A DNA stretch of 53,516 bases from an uncultured Prochlorococcus sp. (GCA_902572075.1 CACGER010000009.1:1-53516), one strand, 5' to 3'. Numbered from the stretch's first letter, positions 1-8,154 are shown. Translations and numbers: made by a program. Notes: generated by a model not told the origin, from the letters alone.

Positions 1-1
1 C

Positions 2-2473
2 AAAGTTATTACTTTACCCGCAGAACTTATTGCAAACACAGATTATTATCTCCTTATCGAACCCAAAATAATTGAATCTTCAAATGGCATTAGCTACAAA
101 GGCATTACAGATAAAACTGAACTGAATTTTTCAACTTACAGCAATGACTCAGTCGCTCCAGTTATAACTTCCCAATCTCCAGAGGATAATGCTACTGATG
201 TTTCTACATCTGATCCAACAGTTGAAATAATTTTCAGTGAAAACGTAGTTCGTGGTTCAGGAAATATTTCTCTATACAACTATTCAACTGATGCATTAAT
301 AAGATCATTCAATATGAGCAACACTACTGATATCTCCATATCCGGGAATGAAATGTCAATTTCCTTAAGAGATTCTGACGGATCAGTTTTGATAAATGAT
401 GGTACTCAATATTATATTTTAATTTCAACAGGAGCAGTAGTGGATGAAGCGGCTTCTCCTAATTCTTTTGCTGGAATTGATTCAAAAAATACTTATAATT
501 TCACTACCAAAAGTGCTTCCTGCGGATCGATATCGGGAGTTGTCAGATACAAAAATGGTGATCCAGTTAACGGTTCAACTGTAAAACTTTATAAGGATGA
601 TTCTCTAATCACAACTACTACAACCAATAGTGTGGGTAACTATAATTTTTTCCCTAACAGCGCTGGGACCTTTAAAGTTGAATTTATAAAATTAGCTGGG
701 AAGAGAGGTAAAGGTAAAGTTGATTTAACGGATGGACCAGTTTCATCAGGAAGATTTATCAAAAATATCCAGATCAGTTCTTCATGTGAAGAAATTAACG
801 ATATAGATGGCCTTTTAATTGACCCTGCAGGAGTGATATACGAATCTTCTACAAGACAACCGGTATCCGGAGTAACAGTTAAATTGCTTTATGAAGGAAG
901 TCTCGTAAATAACGACTGGCTGGATGACAGTGGTGGAAACAATGTCCAGGAGACGGGTTCAGATGGCAAATATAATTTTGTTCTGAAAGGAGATGTCGCA
1001 GAAAGTGGTAACTACTCAATTACTGTGGATCCGCCCAAAGGATATGGTTTTGAAAGCACAAAGATTATCTCGGAAAATGGCATTTTCACTCCTGATCTTG
1101 GCGGTGGAGCACAAACCATTCAAATACAGGAAGATGCTCCAGATTCTGGAGAACTCACAACCTATCATTTGAATTTTAACTTTACTTTCACAGGCGTTTC
1201 ATCCACCACATCAAATGGTGTGATAAATAATCATATTCCTATAGATTCAAAGGGTGATCCAACTTTGAAACCTGATGTGCTGGGACTTGCAGAAGCTTGG
1301 ACAGACGCATCAATACGATTCAGCAAGGCAGGTTTAGATGCTGTGAATAGAAGGCTAGAATGGCTTTCCAGGAATAAAAGATCTGATAAAAAATCATTTC
1401 AAGGCATTGATTTTTCTTTCTCAAATCCAACATTAGAGAAAGTTTTTAATGGATCGGGGAAAAAATTTAAAGATATAGAAAGTAAAGATTTTGAAAATTG
1501 GGCCAGAGCAAACTGGAATGATGAAAGGCTGAAAAATGAATCGGACCAAATAATCGATGATCTCAGAAATAATTCAGTAGACATTGCTTTTGCGGAATTA
1601 CGCAAAAAAACATTTGATCCTGATTTAAATCCAAAAGGTGGAAAATTACTGGGAAATTGGTTTTTATGGACTGATGGAGAAATAGTTGTTGGAGATTATA
1701 AAAAAAATGCAACATCATCGAATCAAAAATCAGATGCACTTAACTTAACTTTTGGTGCGGACAAAAAATTAAAAAATAATTCTCTGCTTGGTTTCGCTTT
1801 TAATTATGGTAACGATCATATAAAAATCGGCTCGCAAGGAAGCAAGTTAAATTCAAATAATTACAGTGTTTCTATTTATTCCTCTCAGAGATTCAAAAGC
1901 TTTTTGCCAGCAGATTTTCAGTTGGGAGTTGGAAAAATGGATTTCTATACAACCAGATTCGAAGACTCAATTGCCCACAAAGGCCAGAGAGATGCCAATC
2001 TCATCTTTGGATCTCTTTCTTTCAGGCCTGAACCGATATCCAAGGGGAACATCACTTTCAATCCCTACGCACGGATTGAAGCTTCTCATATATCATTAAA
2101 ACCATTTTCCGAATCAGGAAGTCATCTTGCCTTGACTTTCAAAGAACAGACAGTCAACCATAAAATTTTGGCCCTTGGATCAGATTTTTTCAGCGAATTT
2201 GAGATTAAGGAATGGAAAATAAAACCTTTCGCAAAGATTGAATACAATTTCGACTTCACAGATGATTCAATTGTGGATCTGAATTATGTAGATGACAGCA
2301 CCACCAACTACAGATTTTCAATTTTGAACTCATCGGATAATTTCCTCAGCAACACCATTGGATTGAATATGAGTAGGAAAAATAGATTCGGAGCTGTGCT
2401 TTCTTACAAAAATGAACAGGGAGATTCAAAAGATTCAGATTCATATCAATTACAGATAAATTGGAATTTCTAA
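2..2473 (+). CDS. Large surface autotransporter/adhesin, 5' partial (starts before window)
   Basis: The reading frame is open from base 2 to the stop at 2473, giving 823 residues of a longer protein; the ATG at 314 is internal, because coding sequence of the same character continues upstream of it. Order seen: remains of one Ig-like repeat, then a second at about 150-500 with the Big_5-type pattern (SPEDNATDVS, then IIFSENVVRGSGNISLY). Two CarboxypepD_reg/Cna-B-like beta domains follow (about 524-690 and 800-1060; GSISGVVRYKNGDPV and STRQPVSGVTVKLLYEG), then a charged linker, then a C-terminal region from about 1640 built of alternating amphipathic strands and ending in the aromatic LQINWNF. 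That end is typical of an outer-membrane autotransporter beta-barrel. Inferred role: a type V secreted cell-surface protein for attachment, or for phage or grazer interaction. The ligand is unknown. tRNA-Thr lies 150 bp downstream. Confidence 0.75.
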   Translation, partial: KVITLPAELIANTDYYLLIEPKIIESSNGISYKGITDKTELNFSTYSNDSVAPVITSQSPEDNATDVSTSDPTVEIIFSENVVRGSGNISLYNYSTDALIRSFNMSNTTDISISGNEMSISLRDSDGSVLINDGTQYYILISTGAVVDEAASPNSFAGIDSKNTYNFTTKSASCGSISGVVRYKNGDPVNGSTVKLYKDDSLITTTTTNSVGNYNFFPNSAGTFKVEFIKLAGKRGKGKVDLTDGPVSSGRFIKNIQISSSCEEINDIDGLLIDPAGVIYESSTRQPVSGVTVKLLYEGSLVNNDWLDDSGGNNVQETGSDGKYNFVLKGDVAESGNYSITVDPPKGYGFESTKIISENGIFTPDLGGGAQTIQIQEDAPDSGELTTYHLNFNFTFTGVSSTTSNGVINNHIPIDSKGDPTLKPDVLGLAEAWTDASIRFSKAGLDAVNRRLEWLSRNKRSDKKSFQGIDFSFSNPTLEKVFNGSGKKFKDIESKDFENWARANWNDERLKNESDQIIDDLRNNSVDIAFAELRKKTFDPDLNPKGGKLLGNWFLWTDGEIVVGDYKKNATSSNQKSDALNLTFGADKKLKNNSLLGFAFNYGNDHIKIGSQGSKLNSNNYSVSIYSSQRFKSFLPADFQLGVGKMDFYTTRFEDSIAHKGQRDANLIFGSLSFRPEPISKGNITFNPYARIEASHISLKPFSESGSHLALTFKEQTVNHKILALGSDFFSEFEIKEWKIKPFAKIEYNFDFTDDSIVDLNYVDDSTTNYRFSILNSSDNFLSNTIGLNMSRKNRFGAVLSYKNEQGDSKDSDSYQLQINWNF

Positions 2474-2624
2474 AAAATAAAAAAAGTGGATTAAAGAATA
2501 ATTACAGCACTCCCTAGAAATAATTTGACCGCCACAGAAAGGCCGTCTAAATTTATTCTGCACACTTCAGAATCACTGTGCTGCAGGCAATCATGATTGG
2601 TCCAACCCGGCCCACTTTAAAATT

Positions 2625-2696
<72 letters not shown>

Positions 2697-2784
2697 CTTG
2701 AGCAATTGATTAATATAAATGTGATCTAGTAGATCAGCATTTTAACTAAAATTCAAATATATTTAACATAATTTGTATTTAGTA

Positions 2785-3000
2785 ATGCCACTATCGTCAT
2801 ACCGGATGCACAGAATTTATCTTGCAGCGACCATGAATTATGGTCTAGGTTCTGATGATCCAGAAGAGTTGGCCTTCTACAACAAAATCAGAAAAAAGAT
2901 AGATGATATGAAAAAAGAACCAGTTAAAAAAGGGATACCCTTAATTGGGATACCCCCGAAGGATTGGATAAATGAACCTGAATACTTTTTTATTAATTGA
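2785..3000 (+). CDS. Small hypothetical protein (71 aa)
   Basis: The ATG at 2785 gives MPLSSYRMHRIYLAATMNYG and so on; an in-frame TTG at 2773 would add four residues. The protein is soluble and basic in the middle (KKIDDMKKEPVKKG), with a proline-rich IGIPPKDWINEPEYF C-terminus. No domain is recognised. It is the first gene after tRNA-Thr. Codon use and composition match the neighbouring genes, so it is probably real. Confidence 0.55.
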   Translation: MPLSSYRMHRIYLAATMNYGLGSDDPEELAFYNKIRKKIDDMKKEPVKKGIPLIGIPPKDWINEPEYFFIN

Positions 3001-3200
3001 TGGCAGTCTGATGTTTATTGGTCTGCCTTTACTAATGATTCTTAAAGGCAAAAATTGATCAAAATTTCATACATTTTACCCATATTTAAATTCAATTGTT
3101 GATCCTTTATCCGTATATGGGAGTACCTCAAACCGTACATATTTATTAGTCGAATGGCCTCTCTAACTGGTTAGAACATAGATGTAGTCGTCATGAGCAA

Positions 3201-3338
3201 ATGTCTACGAAATCTAAACTAAAAGAAGATTATAAATCTGAGATTGAAGAAAGATCAGAAGAAGAACTTCTTGAGGAAGAAATCAGGAATCAGCAAACAT
3301 TGGATAGCTTTGTTGAATCTGATAAAAACTGGAGCTGA
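3201..3338 (+). CDS. Small acidic hypothetical protein (45 aa)
   Basis: The ORF runs from ATG 3201 to TGA and encodes a very charged helical peptide (EIEERSEEELLEEEIRNQQ), probably a coiled coil. There is no signal or membrane segment. It lies 27 bp before the next small plus-strand gene, which has a possible ribosome site AGGAGA about 7 bases before its ATG, so the two may be co-transcribed. Function unknown. Confidence 0.5.
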   Translation: MSTKSKLKEDYKSEIEERSEEELLEEEIRNQQTLDSFVESDKNWS

Positions 3339-3365
3339 TTAAATTTATTTATTTAGGAGAAAGTT

Positions 3366-3551
3366 ATGAACTTAAAAAGATCACCATTCTCAATTCTGGA
3401 CAAAGACAAAAGAGAAATGGACTATATCAAAGGAGTTTACAAGAGAAAAATTCAAGCTGAAATTGAATCTTATAAAGACCTTGAAGACGAAGATAAGAGA
3501 GATACAATCCAAGTTCAAGATGTATTGATACTTGATAGGATCTCAATTTAG
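3366..3551 (+). CDS. Small hypothetical protein (61 aa)
   Basis: The ATG at 3366 is preceded by AGGAGA (3355-3360), a good Shine-Dalgarno sequence for this A+T-rich genome. The protein is charged and mostly helical (KREMDYIKGVYKRKIQAEIE) with no membrane segment. Its stop codon abuts the stop of the convergent gene at 3552. No family is recognised. Confidence 0.6.
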   Translation: MNLKRSPFSILDKDKREMDYIKGVYKRKIQAEIESYKDLEDEDKRDTIQVQDVLILDRISI

Positions 3552-3848
3552 TTATTTTTTTTTCTTCTTCTTCTTATCTTTCTTTTTCTTTACCTTTTCA
3601 TAAACCTCATCAGCCTTCTGTTCAATACTGTCAAGCTTATTTGAGATTTCTTTTATAATTTCTGCTTTTCCTTCCTTAACTAAAGTATTACTTAACTCAA
3701 TAATTTTAACTGGCTCTCCTTTAACTACAGTAACTTTTGTCTCTTCAGTTTTAATTCCAAACTTACCTTTTATAAAATTGGCTATAAATATAAGAACAGG
3801 AACATGGGCTAGACCACCTATTACTATTCTTGTTTCTGAATAAGCCAT
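3552..3848 (-). CDS. Hypothetical protein with hydrophobic N-terminus and poly-lysine tail (98 aa)
   Basis: The N-terminal 25 residues are hydrophobic (VIGGLAHVPVLIFIANFIKG) and could form one membrane helix. A predicted coiled coil follows (residues about 60-85, KEISNKLDSIEQKADEVYEKV), and the protein ends in an uninterrupted run of lysines with one aspartate. The tail is encoded by an AAG/AAA tract at 3555-3595 that could be prone to slippage. It may be an anchored protein with a cationic cytoplasmic tail that binds nucleic acid or acidic lipids; this is inference only. Confidence 0.65.
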   Translation of the reverse strand: MAYSETRIVIGGLAHVPVLIFIANFIKGKFGIKTEETKVTVVKGEPVKIIELSNTLVKEGKAEIIKEISNKLDSIEQKADEVYEKVKKKKDKKKKKKK

Positions 3849-3989
3849 TTAATAGTTAAGAGAACTGAGATATTTAAGCATAAATTTAATTTTTAAATTC
3901 GTTATATTAAGCCAATAAATATTAGTAATCATTTCTTGATTCGTAGATTAAAATTCTTGCTATTAATTAAGTAGAGACTTTTTTATTAA

Positions 3990-4079
3990 ATGCCAATAGA
4001 CGTATTTCTAATGAACATGTGTGTTGTAGTTATAGCATTGCTTATCAGAAGAGAAATCAAACTTAAGAAGGCGAGATAA
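3990..4079 (+). CDS. Mini membrane protein (29 aa)
   Basis: The ORF from ATG 3990 encodes one hydrophobic segment (VFLMNMCVVVIALLI) followed by a basic end (RREIKLKKAR), the inside-positive layout of a single-span membrane peptide. It lies 3 bp before another mini membrane gene at 4083, suggesting a two-gene unit. No known family was recognised. It is not homologous to PetG, PetN or PsbM as far as I can tell by eye. Confidence 0.45.
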   Translation: MPIDVFLMNMCVVVIALLIRREIKLKKAR

Positions 4080-4082
4080 ATT

Positions 4083-4202
4083 ATGAAAACACAAATTTTA
4101 AAAGAGCATTATATTCCAAATATCCATGCTATTACTATTTTACTAATGCTTCTTCTATGTCTATGGTTACCTCTAGCACTCAGATTCTTATTAATAATTT
4201 AA
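4083..4202 (+). CDS. Mini membrane protein (39 aa)
   Basis: The ATG is 3 bp after the stop of the previous mini gene. The N-terminus is polar (MKTQILKEHYIPNIH) and a strong hydrophobic segment (LLMLLLCLWLPLALRFLLII) runs to the C-terminus. The tight spacing with the 29-aa gene upstream argues for translational coupling and supports both calls. Function unknown. Confidence 0.5.
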   Translation: MKTQILKEHYIPNIHAITILLMLLLCLWLPLALRFLLII

Positions 4203-4325
4203 TTGAATTAATTAGTTAATACGCTTATCCTAAAACTCTGCTATACCCCTATTTTTGTTTTAAAGATCTTATATGGAAATCCTGTTTCGAATTAATTGTA
4301 TGGATTTAAATAGTTAGTGTTTAGA

Positions 4326-4610
4326 CTACTCAGAAACCCAACTTGTGATTTTCGTTGTGCTATAAATATGCCCTCCAGATTCTATATTCTTGATGGTTTC
4401 TGGATCTGAAAAAACATGCTTAGCCACACCTTCTTCAGCTTGATGAATAACAATAACTTCTTTTGGATCAATTAAACTTTTGCCACGATATAGAGGAGTA
4501 AGTCCTACCGTTTTATGAAATTCATCTATTTCTGGACTATCAAACATTTTTACCCACTCCTCATATGTATTTGAAAGTTTAAAGGTGAAAACAGTAGTTT
4601 CAATAGTCAT
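4326..4610 (-). CDS. DUF3764-like protein (94 aa)
   Basis: A soluble alpha/beta protein resembling the DUF3764 family of marine picocyanobacteria. It begins TIETTVFTFKLSNTYEEWVKMFD and contains the segment PLYRGKSLIDPKEVIVIHQ, typical of small ferredoxin-like/dimeric-barrel folds. It is the most downstream of three minus-strand genes (5487 to 4326) that all look like small dimeric alpha-beta barrel proteins. The family assignment is from memory of the motif pattern; the biochemical role is unknown. Confidence 0.6.
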   Translation of the reverse strand: MTIETTVFTFKLSNTYEEWVKMFDSPEIDEFHKTVGLTPLYRGKSLIDPKEVIVIHQAEEGVAKHVFSDPETIKNIESGGHIYSTTKITSWVSE

Positions 4611-4638
4611 AAAAAAAAGCTAATTGCTTTTTATTTTA

Positions 4639-4653
4639 GATCGACTGTCAATA
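4639..4653. repeat. 15-bp direct repeat, copy 1 (GATCGACTGTCAATA)
   Basis: An exact 15-base copy of the sequence at 5106-5120. Each copy is placed just 3' of a stop codon of a minus-strand small gene (1 base from the 4655-5002 gene). An exact 15-mer twice within 500 bp in an A+T-rich genome is unlikely by chance. Confidence 0.75.
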
Positions 4654-4654
4654 A

Positions 4655-5002
4655 TCAAGAAAAAACTGGTGGATAAGGTGTTTGACCATTCATTAATGAT
4701 GTGTCAATTGGTTTACAGATATTCATCAGAGCATCTTGTCCAAAACCTGGACCAGAGGGACCGTCTATAAACTCCTGAAAATCTTCAGCAGAAATACCCT
4801 CTTTTACTTCCCAAAAACAATATACAGGACCAGTTTTAGTTACGGCATTTGCAGAATGGTTAAAAAATCCTTTTTCTTTATTAGCTGCAACCGCATCATC
4901 CCATCCACCACCTGGTGACATTGCCGCATAAGCTGTTTCCCACCATTTGTCAGCTTTTCCTGCCTTAAATTCATGATGAACAATATAAAAAGTTGATGCC
5001 AT
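4655..5002 (-). CDS. Conserved small protein, possible dimeric alpha-beta barrel (115 aa)
   Basis: It begins STFYIVHHEFKAGKADKWWE, a beta strand plus helix like the start of ABM/quinol-monooxygenase-type barrels. A Gly-rich loop follows (SPGGGWDDA), then a second strand with Cys (PVYCFWEVKEGISAEDFQ). There is no signal peptide. It lies between the DUF3764-like gene and another barrel-like gene on the same strand, and has in its 3' flank the same 15-base element as the gene upstream (see repeats). Catalytic function is not demonstrable. Confidence 0.6.
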   Translation of the reverse strand: MASTFYIVHHEFKAGKADKWWETAYAAMSPGGGWDDAVAANKEKGFFNHSANAVTKTGPVYCFWEVKEGISAEDFQEFIDGPSGPGFGQDALMNICKPIDTSLMNGQTPYPPVFS

Positions 5003-5078
5003 AAAAATAATATTTGTATTGATAATAAAGCTACTTGATATAAGTAAAGGGAAGATTAATTTATTTTGAATTCCTAAA

Positions 5079-5102
5079 TAAAAAAGGGGGCTAAAAGCCC
5101 CT
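5079..5102 (-). terminator. Rho-independent terminator of the 5134-5487 gene
   Basis: Read on the minus strand, the hairpin AGGGGCT-TTT-AGCCCCC is followed by a T run (the A run at 5079-5085). It lies about 30 bp past the stop of the 5134-5487 gene and before the start of the 4655-5002 gene, so the two genes are at least partly separate transcripts. Confidence 0.75.
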
Positions 5103-5105
5103 AGC

Positions 5106-5120
5106 GATCGACTGTCAATA
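5106..5120. repeat. 15-bp direct repeat, copy 2 (GATCGACTGTCAATA)
   Basis: Identical to 4639-4653. It lies between the stop of the 5134-5487 gene and that gene's terminator hairpin, so it would be in the mRNA 3' untranslated region. Confidence 0.75.
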
Positions 5121-5133
5121 TATACAATCTAAA

Positions 5134-5487
5134 TCAGAATCCAGATATTGCTTCATAGAAATCAGCGTCTAGGAGTATTTCCTTCAAGGGTTCGATCTCC
5201 TTAGCTGGGCCTTGGACCTGCACAGTAATATCTGACACTTCAAAAAGCTTAGGAATCATATGTCCCATATTTTTGAGATGAAATAAAGCAGCGGCACCAT
5301 CTTTATATGCCTCTCTTACATAAGCCTTATCTGACCCGCATGTAGTGATATTAAAAAAAAGGCAGTCTGGTTCATTAGCTTTTGTTAGCGCCAAAATTTC
5401 TTCTAGAAGAGCTATGCACTGGTCCATCTTCCCATCCTTGATTGTGAAGTAGGGATGGATAGAAACCATGGATGTATCGAGAGACAT
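5134..5487 (-). CDS. ABM / quinol monooxygenase-like small protein (117 aa)
   Basis: Resembles antibiotic-biosynthesis-monooxygenase (ABM, YgiN-like) dimeric ferredoxin folds. It has an N-terminal strand-helix VSIHPYFTIKDGKMDQCIAL, the central FFNITTCGSDKAYVREAYKD (strand, then the typical E/D-rich turn) and the FHLKNMGHMIPKL helix where family members have the SxHxxxPHF pattern. ABM proteins act without metal or cofactor on quinols, or serve as stress proteins. The exact substrate cannot be read from sequence. A strong terminator follows. Confidence 0.7.
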   Translation of the reverse strand: MSLDTSMVSIHPYFTIKDGKMDQCIALLEEILALTKANEPDCLFFNITTCGSDKAYVREAYKDGAAALFHLKNMGHMIPKLFEVSDITVQVQGPAKEIEPLKEILLDADFYEAISGF

Positions 5488-5627
5488 GAATTAATAAATA
5501 TTTCTCCTATCTTTTAAGCAACTAATTTTGATAAACAAGTTAAAAATATAGATTATATAAAAATTAAGAATTTTAATTTGGTATCGCATGTACCGTTTAT
5601 ACGTTTTTTGGAAGCTATTAATTGGAC

Positions 5628-5810
5628 ATGAGTTATTTTGCTGAACCGAACCATATTGAATATGATGCATGGTTCGATGAAAATATCGACCCAATGGATC
5701 TTGTGAATTACTCAGATGAAAAGGAGTTCAGTGATTCGGTACACTTTAAGTTCCATAAGATGTCCACTAGAAATTTAACGATTGGTTCTTCTGATAATTT
5801 TCACTGGTAA
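5628..5810 (+). CDS. Small acidic hypothetical protein (60 aa)
   Basis: The ATG at 5628 is preferred over the TTG two codons upstream. The protein is acidic and aromatic (YDAWFDENIDPMDLVNYSDE), with no signal or membrane segment, and ends SSDNFHW. Unknown family; isolated between two minus-strand genes. Confidence 0.5.
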   Translation: MSYFAEPNHIEYDAWFDENIDPMDLVNYSDEKEFSDSVHFKFHKMSTRNLTIGSSDNFHW

Positions 5811-5846
5811 GTAAAAGATTTTTCACTCCATAGATAGTTATGAATC

Positions 5847-6224
5847 TTAAGCAGAATATGTTCCATCACTTTCTCTTCGTGTCTTAGCTAATACAATTTC
5901 ATCTACAACTTTTTCAATCATGTAAGCACTTTTTTTACCAAAGCATTTTTCTTTTTTTATATTCTCAAAATCATTTGGGATTAAATCATTATTTTCACAA
6001 CAATCGCATTTAATATCAATTTTCTTACCTTTAAAAACCTCCAAAGCTCTAGAAAAAATCCATTGCTGAACTGAAATACTTTCCCAACTATCAAAATTAG
6101 ACCATTCATCAAAGTCCCTATTAAGGATGCCTTTTAATCCATCAGCCTGATTTACATATACTAAGTGTGAATCTTTTCTTGGTTCATCTTTTATACCAAT
6201 TGTTTTGACAGAACTTTTATTCAT
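5847..6224 (-). CDS. Hypothetical protein with a CxCC cysteine cluster (125 aa)
   Basis: A soluble protein with a central KCDCCENNDLIPNDFEN motif that could bind a metal together with a further Cys near KEKCFGKK. The C-terminal half is a lysine-rich helix (SAYMIEKVVDEIVLAKTRRE). No family is recognised. It lies 70 bp upstream of the cupin gene's 3' end on the same strand. Confidence 0.6.
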   Translation of the reverse strand: MNKSSVKTIGIKDEPRKDSHLVYVNQADGLKGILNRDFDEWSNFDSWESISVQQWIFSRALEVFKGKKIDIKCDCCENNDLIPNDFENIKKEKCFGKKSAYMIEKVVDEIVLAKTRRESDGTYSA

Positions 6225-6294
6225 CCCAAATACATTGATTAAGTAGCCCTATAAATCTAAAGGATAATTTCAAAAATATAAACAAAAAAATATC

Positions 6295-6762
6295 TCAAAT
6301 AAGATCATTAATTGCTTTATCCAATCTTGAAGTATGATTTGTATTTCTGAGTAATTCAAAATCCTTAAAATCAAAGCCCGGGCCAACACAACAACTCACT
6401 AAAGTAAATTCGCCTGTACTTTTTGCAGCTTGCCAATATCCAGATGGGATCATTTCTACTGGATTATTGGAATCTAGAATTATATTTCTTATTAACTTAT
6501 TATCATTATCTAGGCACCATAAATTTAGAGGATCGCCCCTTAAATAAATCCAAATTTCATCAGCATTTTTTACTCTATGCCAAGCACTTTTTGAATCTTT
6601 CTCCAAAAGATAATAAATTCCCGTAATAAAGTTTCTACTTTGGCCATCTTCCCTTACTAGAGAATTCTCACTCCTTACTATCTCTCTAAACCATCCACCC
6701 TCAGGATGAGGAGACAAATTGAATTGTTTAATTATTTCTATGTTTTTTTTATTAGGATTCAC
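6295..6762 (-). CDS. Cupin superfamily protein, DUF985 type (155 aa)
   Basis: Shows the DUF985/YML079w-like signature: N-terminal LSPHPEGGWFREI; the mid cupin motif SAWHRVKNADEIWIYLRGDPL with His and Glu suited to metal or small-ligand binding; and the C-terminal CCVGPGFDFKDFELL with the family's GPGFDFxDFE ending. The length is normal for a single-domain cupin. These proteins form dimers of beta-barrels. Sugar-related ligands have been suggested for relatives, but the reaction is unknown. Confidence 0.85.
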   Translation of the reverse strand: MNPNKKNIEIIKQFNLSPHPEGGWFREIVRSENSLVREDGQSRNFITGIYYLLEKDSKSAWHRVKNADEIWIYLRGDPLNLWCLDNDNKLIRNIILDSNNPVEMIPSGYWQAAKSTGEFTLVSCCVGPGFDFKDFELLRNTNHTSRLDKAINDLI

Positions 6763-6844
6763 ATCACAAAAATATCTTTTAAATTTCTCTTATACTTAAA
6801 AGCTAACTGAGAATAAATCAGAATAAACTATATTTTCTAAAAAA

Positions 6845-6988
6845 TTAAGCACAAATAACTGACAAATCTACAAAATTTTTATTTTCATCTGCCAGTTCAG
6901 TAATGATTCTATTGAGCCATTCAGAGGTCGTTTCACAATAGCCTACATTTAAAATAGTTTTTTGCTTCGCTGTTTCTTCTTTATTCAT
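6845..6988 (-). CDS. Small hypothetical protein (47 aa)
   Basis: The ORF from ATG (6988) to TAA (6845) encodes a soluble helix-rich peptide with GYCETTSEWLNRIITELADE. The pattern, a short polar N-terminus then one amphipathic helix, resembles several picocyanobacterial mini proteins. No membrane segment and no known domain. The intergenic stretch 6989-7170 upstream holds nothing else I can support. Confidence 0.5.
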   Translation of the reverse strand: MNKEETAKQKTILNVGYCETTSEWLNRIITELADENKNFVDLSVICA

Positions 6989-7170
6989 AGTTAAAGTATT
7001 TTTATATAAGTTAGTCTTTAATTAAATCTATGTGAATAAGTCTTAATTACTATCTATTTTAAAAAGTTGTATTTAATACATATTTAAGAACTGCTAGTAA
7101 ACAAATAAAATTAAATCGTTGACAAGAAAATGTATACAAGTAAGAGTAGAAAAAATTTATTATTTAACCT

Positions 7171-7356
7171 ATGAATAACATCAAGATTGAGGAATTGATG
7201 AAAGTAAGGTTCGATGGTATTGCTAATAGAATTGGGCAATTAAGCAAAAGGGAAAGTGAGTCTTTATTACTTGAGCATCTTGAGTGGTTGGAGGGAGGAT
7301 GGGAGACTGAAGAAATCTTATTTTTAAAAAAGCCTTACAGAAAATGGTGGTTCTAA
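7171..7356 (+). CDS. Small hypothetical protein (61 aa)
   Basis: The ATG at 7171 starts a helical, charged protein with a Trp-rich C-terminus (HLEWLEGGWETEEILF, then PYRKWWF). A TTGACA hexamer lies at 7119-7124, about 50 bp upstream, a possible -35 element without a convincing -10. The gene is convergent with thiD. Family unknown. Confidence 0.6.
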   Translation: MNNIKIEELMKVRFDGIANRIGQLSKRESESLLLEHLEWLEGGWETEEILFLKKPYRKWWF

Positions 7357-7374
7357 CTCCACTTCTATAAATTA

Positions 7375-8154
7375 TTAATGATGGCCTAAGGGACCAGGGC
7401 CAGATCCTATTTTATAAGAATTGTCTAAAGATTTCTCAACAAATAATTTGGCTTTTTGTATGGAATCAAATAGATCAAAACCTAAAGCCTTGTAACCACA
7501 AATAGCAGCACTCAAAGTACAGCCGCTACCATGGGTATTTTTTGTATTTATAAAATTATTAAATAGCCACTCTTTTCTACCATTTAGGTCAAGGAAAAAA
7601 TCCTTCCCTTTCATATCTTTTAAACCGCCACCTTTTATAAGTACCGCTTTAGCTCCAAGACCAATAATTTTTATTGCTGAATTTTCGATATCTTCTTTAC
7701 TCCTTATTTCTAAACCAGAAAGTAGATTTGCTTCATAAATATTTGGAGTTACCAAATCAGCAATTGGTAATAAGAGTTTTTTATAAGCATTAATAGCAGA
7801 ATCTTCCAGTAATTTCGAACCAGTTCTTGTAACCATTACTGGGTCAATAATTTTGGTTATTTTGTATGTATTTAATTTTGAAGCAGTATCAGTAATTATC
7901 CTTTCATTTAATAACATTCCAGTTTTTAAGGCATCAATACCAAAATCAGCAAATAAAGTGTCTAATTGATTTAATAAAGTATTCTTCTCTACTGGTTGAA
8001 CGCATGTAACCTCTATACTATTTTGTGCGGTAATACATGTAATAACAGAACATCCATGTACTTTAAGAGCCATGAAAGTTCTCAAGTCAGCCTGTATGCC
8101 TGCTCCACCCCCAGAGTCACTACCGCCTATTGAAAGTGCAATTTTAGAATACAT
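7375..8154 (-). CDS. thiD: Hydroxymethylpyrimidine / phosphomethylpyrimidine kinase
   Basis: ThiD phosphorylates 4-amino-5-hydroxymethyl-2-methylpyrimidine (HMP) and HMP-P to HMP-PP for thiamin synthesis, in the cytoplasm. The 259-residue protein has the ribokinase-fold start ALSIGGSDSGGGAGIQADL, the mid motif DPVMVTRTGSKLL, and the C-terminal anion-hole motif NTHGSGCTLSAA, where the cysteine and preceding glycines bind the ATP gamma phosphate. Length is normal for the family. tenA lies 49 bp upstream on the same strand, so both are probably one transcription unit for pyrimidine salvage. Confidence 0.95.
   Translation of the reverse strand: MYSKIALSIGGSDSGGGAGIQADLRTFMALKVHGCSVITCITAQNSIEVTCVQPVEKNTLLNQLDTLFADFGIDALKTGMLLNERIITDTASKLNTYKITKIIDPVMVTRTGSKLLEDSAINAYKKLLLPIADLVTPNIYEANLLSGLEIRSKEDIENSAIKIIGLGAKAVLIKGGGLKDMKGKDFFLDLNGRKEWLFNNFINTKNTHGSGCTLSAAICGYKALGFDLFDSIQKAKLFVEKSLDNSYKIGSGPGPLGHH

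Noticed and set aside
1399-1605. Minus-strand ORF inside the adhesin gene
   Set aside because: Shadow frame over a continuous, domain-bearing plus-strand gene.
4645-4650. TTGACA on the minus strand within the 15-bp repeat, read as a -35 promoter element
   Set aside because: No -10 hexamer at acceptable spacing, and the copy at 5106-5120 also lies inside a 3' region before a terminator.
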